Positions 1 to 8,692 of a stretch of 64,000 nt of DNA are shown here, piece by piece. A model generated the notes under the pieces. That model was not told the origin of the DNA. It saw nothing but the letters and a program-made list of their open reading frames with translations, and did not search any database. The DNA is taken from positions 4,154,001-4,218,000 of the forward strand of contig NC_009614.1 in the NCBI RefSeq assembly GCF_000012825.1. Reading direction: 5' to 3'. The translations under genes and the position numbers were made by a program. The first letter of the stretch is position 1, and each line of letters opens with the position of its first letter. The DNA comes from Phocaeicola vulgatus ATCC 8482 (lineage in GTDB: Bacteria; Bacteroidota; Bacteroidia; Bacteroidales; Bacteroidaceae).

Positions 1-591
1 GGCAAACTGTTTGTCATGCGAAACAGACAAGATAGTCATTCCTTTACTGCACAAGGATTTAAAGAAGTTAATCACCCGTAAGCACGATTCCGGATCAAGT
101 GCCGAAGTCGGTTCATCCACTACCAGTAAAGGTTTGTCAAGCAAGGCTGTCACTGCCAACATGATACGCTGACGCTGACCACCCGACACTTCATTTACCC
201 GTTTATCATAAAGTTTCTCTTCCAATCCTAATGATACGAAATAATCCATCAGCCGCTCTTTGTTGAATCCCGCCTCACGGTTTGCCTTCAGTTCAAAAGG
301 CATCCGCACCATTTCACTGACCCATTCCGAAGGAAGAGCCAACTCCTGGGGAATCCATGCTATTTTCTTTCGGATATGATCCGCCGTTCTAGGTGCCAGC
401 AGTGTGCCGTCCACCCTTATTGTCCCTTCACTTAAAGGTACAAAGCCCAAAACAGCTTTCAGCAATGAAGATTTTCCACTGCCGGAACCACCACAAATAC
501 ATACGCTTTCTCCGTAATGAACTTGCAGGTCGAGTCCTCTGAAAAGAGTCAGGTTGCCAAAACTGATAGATATATTTTCTATATTAATCAT
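1..591 (-). CDS. ABC transporter ATP-binding protein, 3' part missing at window edge
   Basis: Reading the minus strand from the ATG at 591 gives 197 codons that remain open to the window edge. The product is an ABC ATPase subunit that would power a membrane permease. Visible motifs are the Walker A GGSGSGKSS near residue 35, the signature VSGGQRQR, the Walker B LLVVDEP and the H-loop SVSHD, in the right order. Only the C-terminal end is lost. The permease partner is not in the window and probably lies to the left. An intrinsic terminator for proS sits only about 10 bases before the start codon, so the gene needs read-through or a promoter I could not identify. Substrate unknown. Confidence 0.9.
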   Translation of the reverse strand, partial: MINIENISISFGNLTLFRGLDLQVHYGESVCICGGSGSGKSSLLKAVLGFVPLSEGTIRVDGTLLAPRTADHIRKKIAWIPQELALPSEWVSEMVRMPFELKANREAGFNKERLMDYFVSLGLEEKLYDKRVNEVSGGQRQRIMLAVTALLDKPLLVVDEPTSALDPESCLRVINFFKSLCSKGMTILSVSHDKQFA

Positions 592-600
592 CACATAAAA

Positions 601-636
601 ACAAAAAGAGTCGGGAGCATTCACTGCTGCCGACTC
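601..636 (-). terminator. intrinsic terminator after proS
   Basis: Stem GAGTCGG/CCGACTC (608-614 with 630-636), extended by AGC/GCT around a 7-base loop. Read on the minus strand it is followed by TTTTTGT. It lies 37 bases after the proS stop. Confidence 0.75.
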
Positions 637-673
637 CACATAATGTATTAAAATAAAATAAATGTGTCGAAGT

Positions 674-2164
674 TTAATATGCTCTCGCAAAGAGAACACG
701 GCGAGCAGATGGTTTTCCGGTTACCATACACTTGCCCGGAGTCAGGCTCTCTTCATCAGCATCAAAAGGAAGACAACGAATTGTTGCCTTGGTTTCCTCT
801 TTAATCCGGTCTTCCGTTTCCGGGGTTCCATCCCAATGAGCCAGAATAAAGCCGCCTTTCTCTATTTGTTCCTTGAAATCATCGTATGAATCCACTTTCA
901 CGATATGTTCGTTACGATAGTTCAATGCCTTCTGATAAATATTGTTCTGGATATCCTCCAACAATTGTTGTACATATTCTTCGATTCCGTCGCAAGAACG
1001 AGTTTCTTTCTCCAATGTATCACGACGCATCACTTCCATTGTATTGTTTTCAAGATCACGGCCACCCATTACCAAGCGAACAGGCACACCTTTCAGTTCG
1101 TAATCTGCAAACTTGAATCCCGGACGCTTATTGTCTGCATTATCATATTTCACAGAGATACCCATTGCTTTCAACTTATTGACAATGCCTTCTACTTTTG
1201 CATCAATCTTCTTCAGCATTTCATCATTCTTATAAATAGGAACGATAACTACCTGAATAGGAGCCAAATGCGGTGGCAACACCAATCCGTTATCATCAGA
1301 GTGAGTCATTATCAAAGCACCCATCAGGCGGGTAGATACTCCCCAGGAAGTAGCCCAAACATAATCCAGCTTATTATTCTTATCAACAAACTGTACATTG
1401 AACGCTTTTGCGAAATTCTGTCCCAAGAAGTGAGAAGTACCACATTGCAATGCCTTTCCATCCTGCATCAAGCCTTCGATGGTGTAAGTATCCAATGCAC
1501 CGGCGAAACGTTCATTAGCCGATTTTACCCCTTTGATTACCGGAACAGCCATATACTTCTCAGCGAAGTCACCATACACATGCAACATTTTCTGTGCTTC
1601 CGCTTCTGCTTCCTCGCGGGTCGCATGAGCCGTATGTCCTTCCTGCCACAAGAACTCCGCAGTACGCAGGAACAAACGGGTACGCATCTCCCACCGCATA
1701 ACATTTGCCCATTGGTTACACAAGATAGGCAAGTCACGATAGGAATTAATCCAGTTCTTATATGTACTCCAAATGATTGTCTCAGATGTAGGGCGGATAA
1801 TCAATTCTTCTTCCAGTTTGGCAGCCGGATCTACGATAACACCCGAACCGTCCTCTGCATTCTTCAGACGGTAGTGAGTAACTACAGCACACTCTTTGGC
1901 AAATCCTTCTACGTGCTCAGCTTCACGGCTAAGGTAAGATTTCGGGATAAGCAACGGGAAATAAGCGTTCACGTGGCCGGTTTCCTTAAACATATCGTCC
2001 AACTGACGCTGCATTTTCTCCCAAATGGCGTATCCGTAAGGCTTGATAACCATACATCCACGCACAGGTGATTGTTCAGCCAAATCGGCCTTCACCACCA
2101 AGTCATTATACCACTGAGAATAATTCTCGCTTCTTTTGGTAAGTTCTTTCAATTCTACTGCCAT
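674..2164 (-). CDS. proS: prolyl-tRNA synthetase
   Basis: Charges tRNA(Pro) with proline in the cytoplasm. At 496 residues, with no inserted editing domain and with a long C-terminal extension after the anticodon-binding domain ending in ARAY, this is the archaeal/eukaryote-like ProRS rather than the longer E. coli type. The class II aminoacyl-tRNA synthetase motif 2 region is seen as RPTSETIIW near residues 124-132, with the conserved [11 protein letters not shown] segment following. The start ATG at 2164 is preceded by a good Bacteroidetes promoter and the gene is followed by a strong terminator, so it is probably transcribed alone. A long open frame on the opposite strand (905-2071) is a codon-usage shadow. 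Confidence 0.97.
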   Translation of the reverse strand: MAVELKELTKRSENYSQWYNDLVVKADLAEQSPVRGCMVIKPYGYAIWEKMQRQLDDMFKETGHVNAYFPLLIPKSYLSREAEHVEGFAKECAVVTHYRLKNAEDGSGVIVDPAAKLEEELIIRPTSETIIWSTYKNWINSYRDLPILCNQWANVMRWEMRTRLFLRTAEFLWQEGHTAHATREEAEAEAQKMLHVYGDFAEKYMAVPVIKGVKSANERFAGALDTYTIEGLMQDGKALQCGTSHFLGQNFAKAFNVQFVDKNNKLDYVWATSWGVSTRLMGALIMTHSDDNGLVLPPHLAPIQVVIVPIYKNDEMLKKIDAKVEGIVNKLKAMGISVKYDNADNKRPGFKFADYELKGVPVRLVMGGRDLENNTMEVMRRDTLEKETRSCDGIEEYVQQLLEDIQNNIYQKALNYRNEHIVKVDSYDDFKEQIEKGGFILAHWDGTPETEDRIKEETKATIRCLPFDADEESLTPGKCMVTGKPSARRVLFARAY

Positions 2165-2204
2165 TGCTATATCGTTATTTTTGTTTTTCCTTTTTAAGAG
2201 TTTG

Positions 2205-2237
2205 CAAAATTAGTAAAAAAGCATGGGAAAGTACCAA
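2205..2237 (-). promoter_or_regulatory. Bacteroidetes-type promoter of proS
   Basis: On the minus strand TAATTTTG (2205-2212) matches the -7 consensus TAnnTTTG, and TTGG (2234-2237) lies 21 bases upstream as a -33 element. It sits about 40 bases before the proS start. Confidence 0.6.
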
Positions 2238-2278
2238 TGATTTAGCAAAAATATAGGATCAAAAAGTATAAAAATAAC

Positions 2279-3430
2279 TTATTGATAACGATAATACCAC
2301 CAATAGGTATCACCATATTCCCGCCGCATATGGTTTTTCTCTTCCACCGGTGATGAAAATTCCTTCTGACGGTTAAGAAACTCATCCAAACGCCGCACCA
2401 TCAGCGTGTCTTTGACTTCTCTTCCATATCCAGGATGAGTCCGTTTGTAAAGCACCAATGCCTCACGATAATAACGCGGCAATGTATCTTGCTCGAAACA
2501 ATACATATCAACCGCCGATACAAATTTGTCCAATTTCTTATCCAGCAGCAATGCACTCATATAATAATTCAAAGCGGTATGTCTACCTATTTCATCACGA
2601 CAGATACGAGCCAAAAAGTCTACTGTCTTTTCTGCAACATGTGGTCTTGCACCAAGATAAGCATACAAGCTATCGGCATTCAAGCGCAAAGTTTCCTGAG
2701 AATGAGGCGCAAACAAAAGCCCTTCCGCACCATAATATTGAGGATATTCAAACAAATGCTCCCCCATGGTACCTTCCAAAGACATAGCATAGGCTCTAAG
2801 CACTGCCAATGTACGGGTTGTTTCCAAAGACTTTGCTCCTACCATCCGTGCAGCTTCATAATGATGATTACGGATAGCCTGCTCCACAGCCAGTTCATGA
2901 TGAAAATTCACATTCGTATTTCCTATACCTACCGTCATCAGGCATAAAAGTGTCAAAATAGCTAAGTTAGAGTTTATTAAGCCCAATATGGACCCCTCTT
3001 GATTCAGCCAGGAACGAAACACACGCCGTAAAGTATAGACCACACCTATATATATAAGCAAAAGCAACGGCAGCAGCCAAAACCATTTATCTCCTATGTT
3101 TCCTCCGTAGAAAATAGTCCGGTCCACATCCGTCAGCACTCCCAGCAACAGACAAGACGGGAAATAAGAAAGTGTCCGTACAGGCCCCTTTAATCCCATC
3201 AATCCATTGATTCCCCAACGGAATACCAATAAAACCACTGTAATGATAATAGCTCCCACCAACGGAGAATAATGTGTCTTTCCTTGTGACAATGAATAAT
3301 GCAATGCACCTACTACATCTTTCTGAAGCACAAAAAGATAGACAATACTAAAAATAGAGAAAAGAAGACCGCACGCAACCGTGAGGATGCGGGCGGCTCT
3401 TTTATAGGATAAGCTGTTGTTGCTGCTCAT
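2279..3430 (-). CDS. membrane protein of unknown function (DUF6057-like)
   Basis: A 383-residue protein with about five hydrophobic membrane segments in the first 180 residues (for example near residues 14-35, 58-75, 115-130 and 155-170). A soluble, helix-rich C-terminal half follows, with repeats that look TPR-like (HHYEAARMVGAKSLETTR). I recall this layout from the Bacteroidetes family DUF6057, but the match is from memory. It starts three bases after the glgB stop, so it is almost certainly translated from the same transcript as the branching enzyme. That link does not by itself give a function. No catalytic motif was recognised. Confidence 0.75.
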   Translation of the reverse strand: MSSNNSLSYKRAARILTVACGLLFSIFSIVYLFVLQKDVVGALHYSLSQGKTHYSPLVGAIIITVVLLVFRWGINGLMGLKGPVRTLSYFPSCLLLGVLTDVDRTIFYGGNIGDKWFWLLPLLLLIYIGVVYTLRRVFRSWLNQEGSILGLINSNLAILTLLCLMTVGIGNTNVNFHHELAVEQAIRNHHYEAARMVGAKSLETTRTLAVLRAYAMSLEGTMGEHLFEYPQYYGAEGLLFAPHSQETLRLNADSLYAYLGARPHVAEKTVDFLARICRDEIGRHTALNYYMSALLLDKKLDKFVSAVDMYCFEQDTLPRYYREALVLYKRTHPGYGREVKDTLMVRRLDEFLNRQKEFSSPVEEKNHMRREYGDTYWWYYRYQ

Positions 3431-3433
3431 AAA

Positions 3434-5461
3434 TTACTCTTTCACTTTTTTCAATACCACAGCCGAACGGGCAGGCAGATACAGTTTCAGCCATTCCTTT
3501 TTATCCTTCTTATAAAGAGGGTCGAAATTAGTGAAATGACGTATACTGTCATCAGCCAGACCATTGCCTCCGAAAGCTGTCGCATCCGTATTCAGTACCA
3601 CATCATACGCCCCGACAGGCACTAGGAAACCATAGTCTGTAAATGACTTGGTAGGATTGAAATTAAATACAAAAATCAAATTCTTACGCCGGTAAGCCAA
3701 CACTTGGTCACCGTCGTTATGCCATACTTCAATCACTGGAGTTTCCTGAATATTTTTCACACTCTCAATGAGGTGGACCATAGCTGAATCAAAATCGCCC
3801 AAGTAATGGTAACACAGGTTCTTATTATCAAAAAGCCCCCACTGACGACGGGCATATTTATGCGACCATCCGTTACCTTCACGCGGGAAATCAATCCATT
3901 CGGGATGCCCGAATTCATTACCCATAAAGTTCAAATATCCTCCATTGATGGTAGAGGCAGTAAGCAAACGAATCATCTTATGCAATGCGATGCCGCGATG
4001 CACTGTATAATTTTCATCCCCTTTCTGGAAATGCCAATACATGTCAGCATCTATCAGACGGAAAATTATAGTCTTATCGCCCACCAATGCCTGGTCATGG
4101 CTTTCGGCATACGAAATAGTCTTCTCGTCCTTGCGTCTGTTGGTCACTTCCCAGAACATGCTGCTCGGTTTCCAGTCTTCATCAATCTTCTCCTTGATTG
4201 TTTTAATCCAATAATCCGGAATATTCATGGCCATACGGTAATCAAACCCATATCCACCATCTTGAATCGGTGCTGCCAACCCGGGCATACCCGAAACTTC
4301 TTCCGCAATGGTAATCGCTTTGGAATTTACCTGATGAATCAACTTGTTGGCCAATGTCAAATAACAAATCGCATTATCATCCTGATTCCCGTTAAAGTAA
4401 TCCCCATAATTACAGAACGCCTCTCCCAAGCCGTGGCTATAATACAACATCGATGTCACACCGTCAAAACGAAAACCGTCAAAACGGAACTCATCCATCC
4501 AATACTTACAATTGGACAGCAAGAAATGAATCACCTCATTCTTACCATAATCAAAGCATAAGGAATCCCATGCCGGATGTTCACGCCGCCCGCCCGGATA
4601 GAAGTATTGATTAGGATCACCGGCAAAATTGCCAAGTCCCTCCACTTCATTCTTCACGGCATGAGAGTGAACAATATCCATAATGACGGCAATTCCCATT
4701 CTATGTGCCGTATCAATCAATTCCTTCAATTCATCCGGTGTACCGAAGCGGGATGACGGAGCAAAGAAACTGGAAACATGATACCCGAAACTCCCATAAT
4801 AAGGATGCTCCTGAATAGCCATAATCTGAATACAGTTATATCCGGCTTCCGCTATACGCGGCAATATTTTCTCACGGAACTCATTATAAGTCCCTACCCT
4901 TTCTTCTTCCTGAGCCATACCGATATGACATTCATAAATCATCAAAGGATCAGTCTTTGCACGGAACACCTTCTTTCTGAACCGGTAAGGATTCTCCGGT
5001 TCCCAGACCTGTGCACTGAATATCTTTGTCTGCTCATCCTGTACCACACGGTTGGCCCATGCCGGTATGCGTTCTCCTTCACCGCCATTCCAACGGACTT
5101 TCAGTTTATACAAATCACCATGCTTTATAGCACCGCTTTGTAATTCCACCTCCCATACACCAGGAGAGTTCTTTACATGGTACATCCTATAATCGCCATG
5201 TTCTTTCCAGTCGTTGAAATCTCCGATAAGATAAATTTCCTTCGCATTCGGAGCCCATTCACGGAACACCCACCCTCTTCTGGTACGATGCAAGCCGAAA
5301 TATAAATATCCGGTGGCAAAGTCCGATAAAGTTCCTTTGCCTCCGGTCAGTTCCAATTCTTTGTCTAGTGCATGCTGATGGCGTCCTTCAATCGCTGCCG
5401 AATACGGTTCCAGCCAAGGATCACTTTCTATTATGCCTAATTTAGGAGTGGTATTTTCCAT
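3434..5461 (-). CDS. glgB: 1,4-alpha-glucan branching enzyme (GH13)
   Basis: Makes alpha-1,6 branch points in glycogen. The 675-residue protein has an N-terminal CBM48-like domain (about residues 60-150), a GH13 barrel and a C-terminal beta domain. The three catalytic acids are visible: Asp333 in DGFRFDG, Glu387 in IAEEVSG and Asp456 in AESHDQ. DIVHSHAVKN forms the first conserved GH13 region. The sequence pattern (AEEVSGMPG, the FNFNPTKS C-domain) resembles the eukaryote-like branching enzymes (GH13_8), common in Bacteroidetes, rather than E. coli GlgB. A DUF6057-like gene follows with a 3-base gap; the YhcH-like gene precedes it by 28 bases. Confidence 0.95.
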   Translation of the reverse strand: MENTTPKLGIIESDPWLEPYSAAIEGRHQHALDKELELTGGKGTLSDFATGYLYFGLHRTRRGWVFREWAPNAKEIYLIGDFNDWKEHGDYRMYHVKNSPGVWEVELQSGAIKHGDLYKLKVRWNGGEGERIPAWANRVVQDEQTKIFSAQVWEPENPYRFRKKVFRAKTDPLMIYECHIGMAQEEERVGTYNEFREKILPRIAEAGYNCIQIMAIQEHPYYGSFGYHVSSFFAPSSRFGTPDELKELIDTAHRMGIAVIMDIVHSHAVKNEVEGLGNFAGDPNQYFYPGGRREHPAWDSLCFDYGKNEVIHFLLSNCKYWMDEFRFDGFRFDGVTSMLYYSHGLGEAFCNYGDYFNGNQDDNAICYLTLANKLIHQVNSKAITIAEEVSGMPGLAAPIQDGGYGFDYRMAMNIPDYWIKTIKEKIDEDWKPSSMFWEVTNRRKDEKTISYAESHDQALVGDKTIIFRLIDADMYWHFQKGDENYTVHRGIALHKMIRLLTASTINGGYLNFMGNEFGHPEWIDFPREGNGWSHKYARRQWGLFDNKNLCYHYLGDFDSAMVHLIESVKNIQETPVIEVWHNDGDQVLAYRRKNLIFVFNFNPTKSFTDYGFLVPVGAYDVVLNTDATAFGGNGLADDSIRHFTNFDPLYKKDKKEWLKLYLPARSAVVLKKVKE

Positions 5462-5489
5462 AATATGATTACTTGTTAGTTATTCTCTT

Positions 5490-5930
5490 TCAAACCAAAA
5501 CTTTAACGATCACTTTTTTCACACCGTCAGGAGACACTCCCGGAGCGTGAGCATCCTGTGGAAAAAAGATGGCAAACATTCCCGGCTTTACAGGAATATA
5601 GCTTTCGGCAAGTCCCGGATAGAACGAGATATCCTTATCTGCATCATAGTCTGCTTCGGGAAGATCTTCACGGGCCGTATAACCCATCACTTCCACCCCT
5701 GACAGAGGAATCTGTATATCAATAAACTGATTATGAGTTTCTAATTTTGCTTCTTCTTTAGTTTTAGGCTTGGTCTGAGAAAAGTTTACTACCAGATCAT
5801 CACCCTGTAATTTTACTTTTCCTAATTCCTGAGCGTTCAAGTCTGTAGTCTTCAGATATTCCATTGCTTTAGCGAACAAAGGATTCAATGAAGCGTACTT
5901 TTCTAAGTTTTCTAATCTGTCTACTACCAT
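5490..5930 (-). CDS. YhcH/YjgK/YiaL family protein
   Basis: A 146-residue single-domain cupin-like protein of the DUF386 family, whose members include sugar anomerases linked to sialic acid and galactoside use. The family signatures are present: ETHNQFIDIQ in the middle (metal-binding His and the following strand), then FFPQDAHAPG, whose His residues are candidate metal ligands. Length equals the family norm. It lies between a DUF2461 gene and glgB, all on the minus strand with short gaps (36 and 28 bases), so co-transcription is likely. The specific sugar substrate cannot be read from the sequence. Confidence 0.85.
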   Translation of the reverse strand: MVVDRLENLEKYASLNPLFAKAMEYLKTTDLNAQELGKVKLQGDDLVVNFSQTKPKTKEEAKLETHNQFIDIQIPLSGVEVMGYTAREDLPEADYDADKDISFYPGLAESYIPVKPGMFAIFFPQDAHAPGVSPDGVKKVIVKVLV

Positions 5931-5966
5931 AATTATTTCATTTTAATGGTTAAAATATTGCTTTTA

Positions 5967-6632
5967 TCATTCAAAGTCGTCTATTGTGAAATTTGTAAAA
6001 TCAGCAAAACGCTTCAGTTGCTTGAAAACATCCTCTACTTTGTCCAACAGGTCAGGGGCAAGGAAAAACGCATCAGGCACCATATAAGCACAGGTATAAT
6101 CCTTACATTTTAAATAATCAATATATTTAAAATCTTTCGGAAATCCTTTGGGAGCCGTTTTTAAGTGATTTTCTCCGATAACAGGAAAGTATTGCTTGAA
6201 CGCAGGATCTTCCACAATTTCCCTGTATTCGTCTATGTTGTCATAAACGGACTGGCGGACAGCTTTCAGCACTTTAGGTTCCAGGCACCAGCTTCCACCA
6301 GCAAGCATACAGTTATCAGGCTCTATATGAACATAATATCCACAATGTTCCGATTTCTTTCCACGAGCGTTGATATAGCCGCCCAAGTGTATCTTATAAG
6401 GAGTCTTATCACTGGAAAAACGCGTGTCGCGATAAATTCGGTATGTACAGTCCTTGGCTTGAATACCGACAATACTTTCGTCAAACAACGAAATGCGGGC
6501 GATGATTGCTGTCAGTAATTCCTCAAACTCTTTTTGAGCTTTCAGATATTCATCCTTATGCCCCTGAAACCACTCCCGGTTATTGTTTGCGGCCAGGTCT
6601 TTTAAAAATTGAAAGATAACAGATACATCCAT
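5967..6632 (-). CDS. DUF2461 family protein
   Basis: 221 residues covering the whole DUF2461 (TIGR02453) family length. Typical features are the N-terminal FLKDLAANNNREWFQGHKDEY segment, CTYRIYRDTRFSSDKTPYK in the middle and GGSWCLEPKVLKAVRQ. No biochemical function is established for the family that I can state. A possible -7 box TAAGTTTG on the minus strand at 6661-6668 lies just upstream, so the gene may begin the transcript continuing into the YhcH-like gene and glgB. Confidence 0.85.
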   Translation of the reverse strand: MDVSVIFQFLKDLAANNNREWFQGHKDEYLKAQKEFEELLTAIIARISLFDESIVGIQAKDCTYRIYRDTRFSSDKTPYKIHLGGYINARGKKSEHCGYYVHIEPDNCMLAGGSWCLEPKVLKAVRQSVYDNIDEYREIVEDPAFKQYFPVIGENHLKTAPKGFPKDFKYIDYLKCKDYTCAYMVPDAFFLAPDLLDKVEDVFKQLKRFADFTNFTIDDFE

Positions 6633-6707
6633 GTTACATTATGTTCATGTGTTCACTTGACAAACTTACAAAATATATTTGTAACGAACTAGAAAAAAGC
6701 GAAGTAT

Positions 6708-7496
6708 TTATTTTTTTCCCAAGACCTTGAGAAACTCATCATGCAACTTTCCATTAGTAGCCAACACTTCACGACCGGAATAAAAGTCTCCCCCTCCGCT
6801 GTAATCTGTCACTTTTCCACCGGCATTCATCAAGATTATCGAACCGGCAGCAATATCCCACGGTCCCAGCAGCCCTTCTATACGGGCTTCAAAGCGACCG
6901 GCAGCTACATAGCAAAGTTCTGCCGCAGCAGCTCCTTGCAGGCGCATGCCTCCCACATTTCCATATAACTCGTGCACGATATGCTCCGCCAAAGGCTTAT
7001 ACTTTTGCGAATCGTATGGAAAGCCTAACGCCACAAACGCTTCGTCCATATCAGAAACATCTGATACATGTATTTCTTTGTTGTTCAGATAAGAAGGCGC
7101 TCCTTTATAAGTCCAGTAAAGTTCATCGCGGCATACCTCATACACCACCCCAACCAGCAGTTCTTCTTTATTGCGAAGGGCGATACTCACACAATAAGGA
7201 GCATTATTATGGATAAAATTGGTGGTTCCGTCCAGCGGATCTACCAGCCAGCAATAGTTTTCCGTAGTCAGGCTGCCCGAACCTTCTTCGGCAATGAATC
7301 CTGCTTCGGGAAGCAATTCCCGAAGTTGGGCCACAATACGGCGTTCCGATTCCTTATCTACATACGACACATAGTCGTGAGCATTTTTCTTCTCTACCTT
7401 GCTACGGTCAAAACCGCTACGCTCATTACGAAGAAAAGCACCCGCCCGGAGTGCTATTTCACGTACATTCAACGTTATCTTCTCTAAATCCAACAT
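6708..7496 (-). CDS. inositol monophosphatase family protein
   Basis: Mg-dependent phosphatase of the IMPase/CysQ/SuhB superfamily acting on small phosphomonoesters. The metal-binding motifs are clear: EEGSG near residue 70, DPLDGTTNF near residue 90, and GPWDIAAG with the following NAGG near residue 210. I chose the ATG at 7496 (MLDLEKITLNV) over an in-frame ATG at 7544. The shorter form has the normal family start and begins 8 bases after the MORN gene stop, whereas the longer one would run into that gene's coding region. About 262 residues, normal for the family. Substrate not determinable. Confidence 0.9.
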   Translation of the reverse strand: MLDLEKITLNVREIALRAGAFLRNERSGFDRSKVEKKNAHDYVSYVDKESERRIVAQLRELLPEAGFIAEEGSGSLTTENYCWLVDPLDGTTNFIHNNAPYCVSIALRNKEELLVGVVYEVCRDELYWTYKGAPSYLNNKEIHVSDVSDMDEAFVALGFPYDSQKYKPLAEHIVHELYGNVGGMRLQGAAAAELCYVAAGRFEARIEGLLGPWDIAAGSIILMNAGGKVTDYSGGGDFYSGREVLATNGKLHDEFLKVLGKK

Positions 7497-7503
7497 TATA
7501 TTC

Positions 7504-8622
7504 TTATTTTTGTTCCGCATCCAGCGTTCCAAACTTATAAACACCTTTACGGATTACATTTCCATTCTTGTCAGTCTCCACAAAAGCGCCGTGTTTCTTC
7601 CCTTGTTTGAAAAATCCGTCATAGCGTACTCCGTTCTTATCTTCAAGCACACCTTTGCCGTCTTCCTTTCCTTTTACGAAATGCCCCTTGTATTTGGTTC
7701 CGTCAGCCGTGCGCAGAGTGCCTTCACCGTCGGCCATGTTGTTTTTCCATTCACCTTCATAGTCATCGCCGTTCGCCCAAATATAGTGTCCTTTACCGCT
7801 GCGCTGGTTATTCACCCACTGCCCTTCATACACAGCACCGTTGGCCCATGTAAAGGTTCCGGTCCCATGCTGCTCGCCGTTCTTGAACTGCCCTACATAC
7901 TTGTCGCCATTCTTATGTATATAAATACCCTGCCCGGTACGTTCACCGTTCACGTAGTCACCTTCGTAACGGTCACCGCTATGAAAGTAATAAATGCCTT
8001 TACCGTGCTGCACGTCATCCTTCCAGTCACCCACATACTTGTCACCGTTGACATAGTAAAACGTCCCCTTTCCGTCACGTGCGTCATCTTTCCACTCGCC
8101 TTCATATTTTGACTGGTCGGGCCATACCATAACACCCTGTCCGTTTTTCTTGTCTTCTTTCCATTCGCCCTCATATTTGGCTCCTGCTTTCCAGGTATAA
8201 GTACCCTTTCCGCTACGTTTGTCCTGAAACCAGTTACCTATATAAACATCTCCGTTATAATAATACATAGTGCCTTCACCCTGCTGATAGTCGGCAAACC
8301 ACATACCCTCATACCGGTTGTTATTCATAAAATAATAGGTTCCGCTGCCGTGTTGCTGGTCCTGGAACCATTGCCCCACATACTTTTCTCCATCGTGAAA
8401 CGTATATGTCCCGTTCCCCTCGCGTTTACCTTTTATATATTCCCCTTCGTAGGTATTTCCGTTCTTGTAGATTGTTTTTCCTTTACCGTTTGGTTTTCTG
8501 CCTTTCAGTTCTCCGGTATATTCGCCCCCGTCTTTAAAAGTATAATTCCCGATTTTTATCTGGGCGGTGGCCAATGTACTGACCGATGCCAAAAGCAATA
8601 ATATATATACGTATTTCTTCAT
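7504..8622 (-). CDS. secreted MORN-repeat protein
   Basis: Starts with a signal peptide (MKKYVYILLLLASVSTLATAQ), followed by about 14 tandem MORN repeats of 23-24 residues of the form YxGxWxxxxxxGxGxxxxxxG, and a short unique tail. MORN repeats form long beta-hairpin rods that in other proteins bind lipids or partners. Here the protein is presumably exported to the periplasm or surface. An in-frame ATG at 8712 exists but would put 30 residues ahead of the signal peptide and overlap the M16 gene, so 8622 is preferred. A TAnnTTTG box (TATCTTTG, minus strand 8655-8662) lies 33 bases upstream. The repeats make long open frames in other frames, which are shadows. Confidence 0.9.
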   Translation of the reverse strand: MKKYVYILLLLASVSTLATAQIKIGNYTFKDGGEYTGELKGRKPNGKGKTIYKNGNTYEGEYIKGKREGNGTYTFHDGEKYVGQWFQDQQHGSGTYYFMNNNRYEGMWFADYQQGEGTMYYYNGDVYIGNWFQDKRSGKGTYTWKAGAKYEGEWKEDKKNGQGVMVWPDQSKYEGEWKDDARDGKGTFYYVNGDKYVGDWKDDVQHGKGIYYFHSGDRYEGDYVNGERTGQGIYIHKNGDKYVGQFKNGEQHGTGTFTWANGAVYEGQWVNNQRSGKGHYIWANGDDYEGEWKNNMADGEGTLRTADGTKYKGHFVKGKEDGKGVLEDKNGVRYDGFFKQGKKHGAFVETDKNGNVIRKGVYKFGTLDAEQK

Positions 8623-8692
8623 TGGTTCGTTACTTATAATAGATAAGATTATGCCAAAGATACGATTTTCTATCTTTGGACATGATAGGTTA

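Noticed and set aside
905..2071. 388-codon open frame on the plus strand
   Set aside because: Lies wholly antisense to proS; the translation has no family features and comes from its codon usage.
7399..8601. Plus-strand frames opposite the MORN gene
   Set aside because: Periodic antisense shadows of the 14 MORN repeats.
8654..8679. Inverted repeat CCAAAGATA/TATCTTTGG
   Set aside because: Contains two opposed -7-like boxes and could be a hairpin, but no T run follows; only the minus-strand box is in place for the MORN gene.
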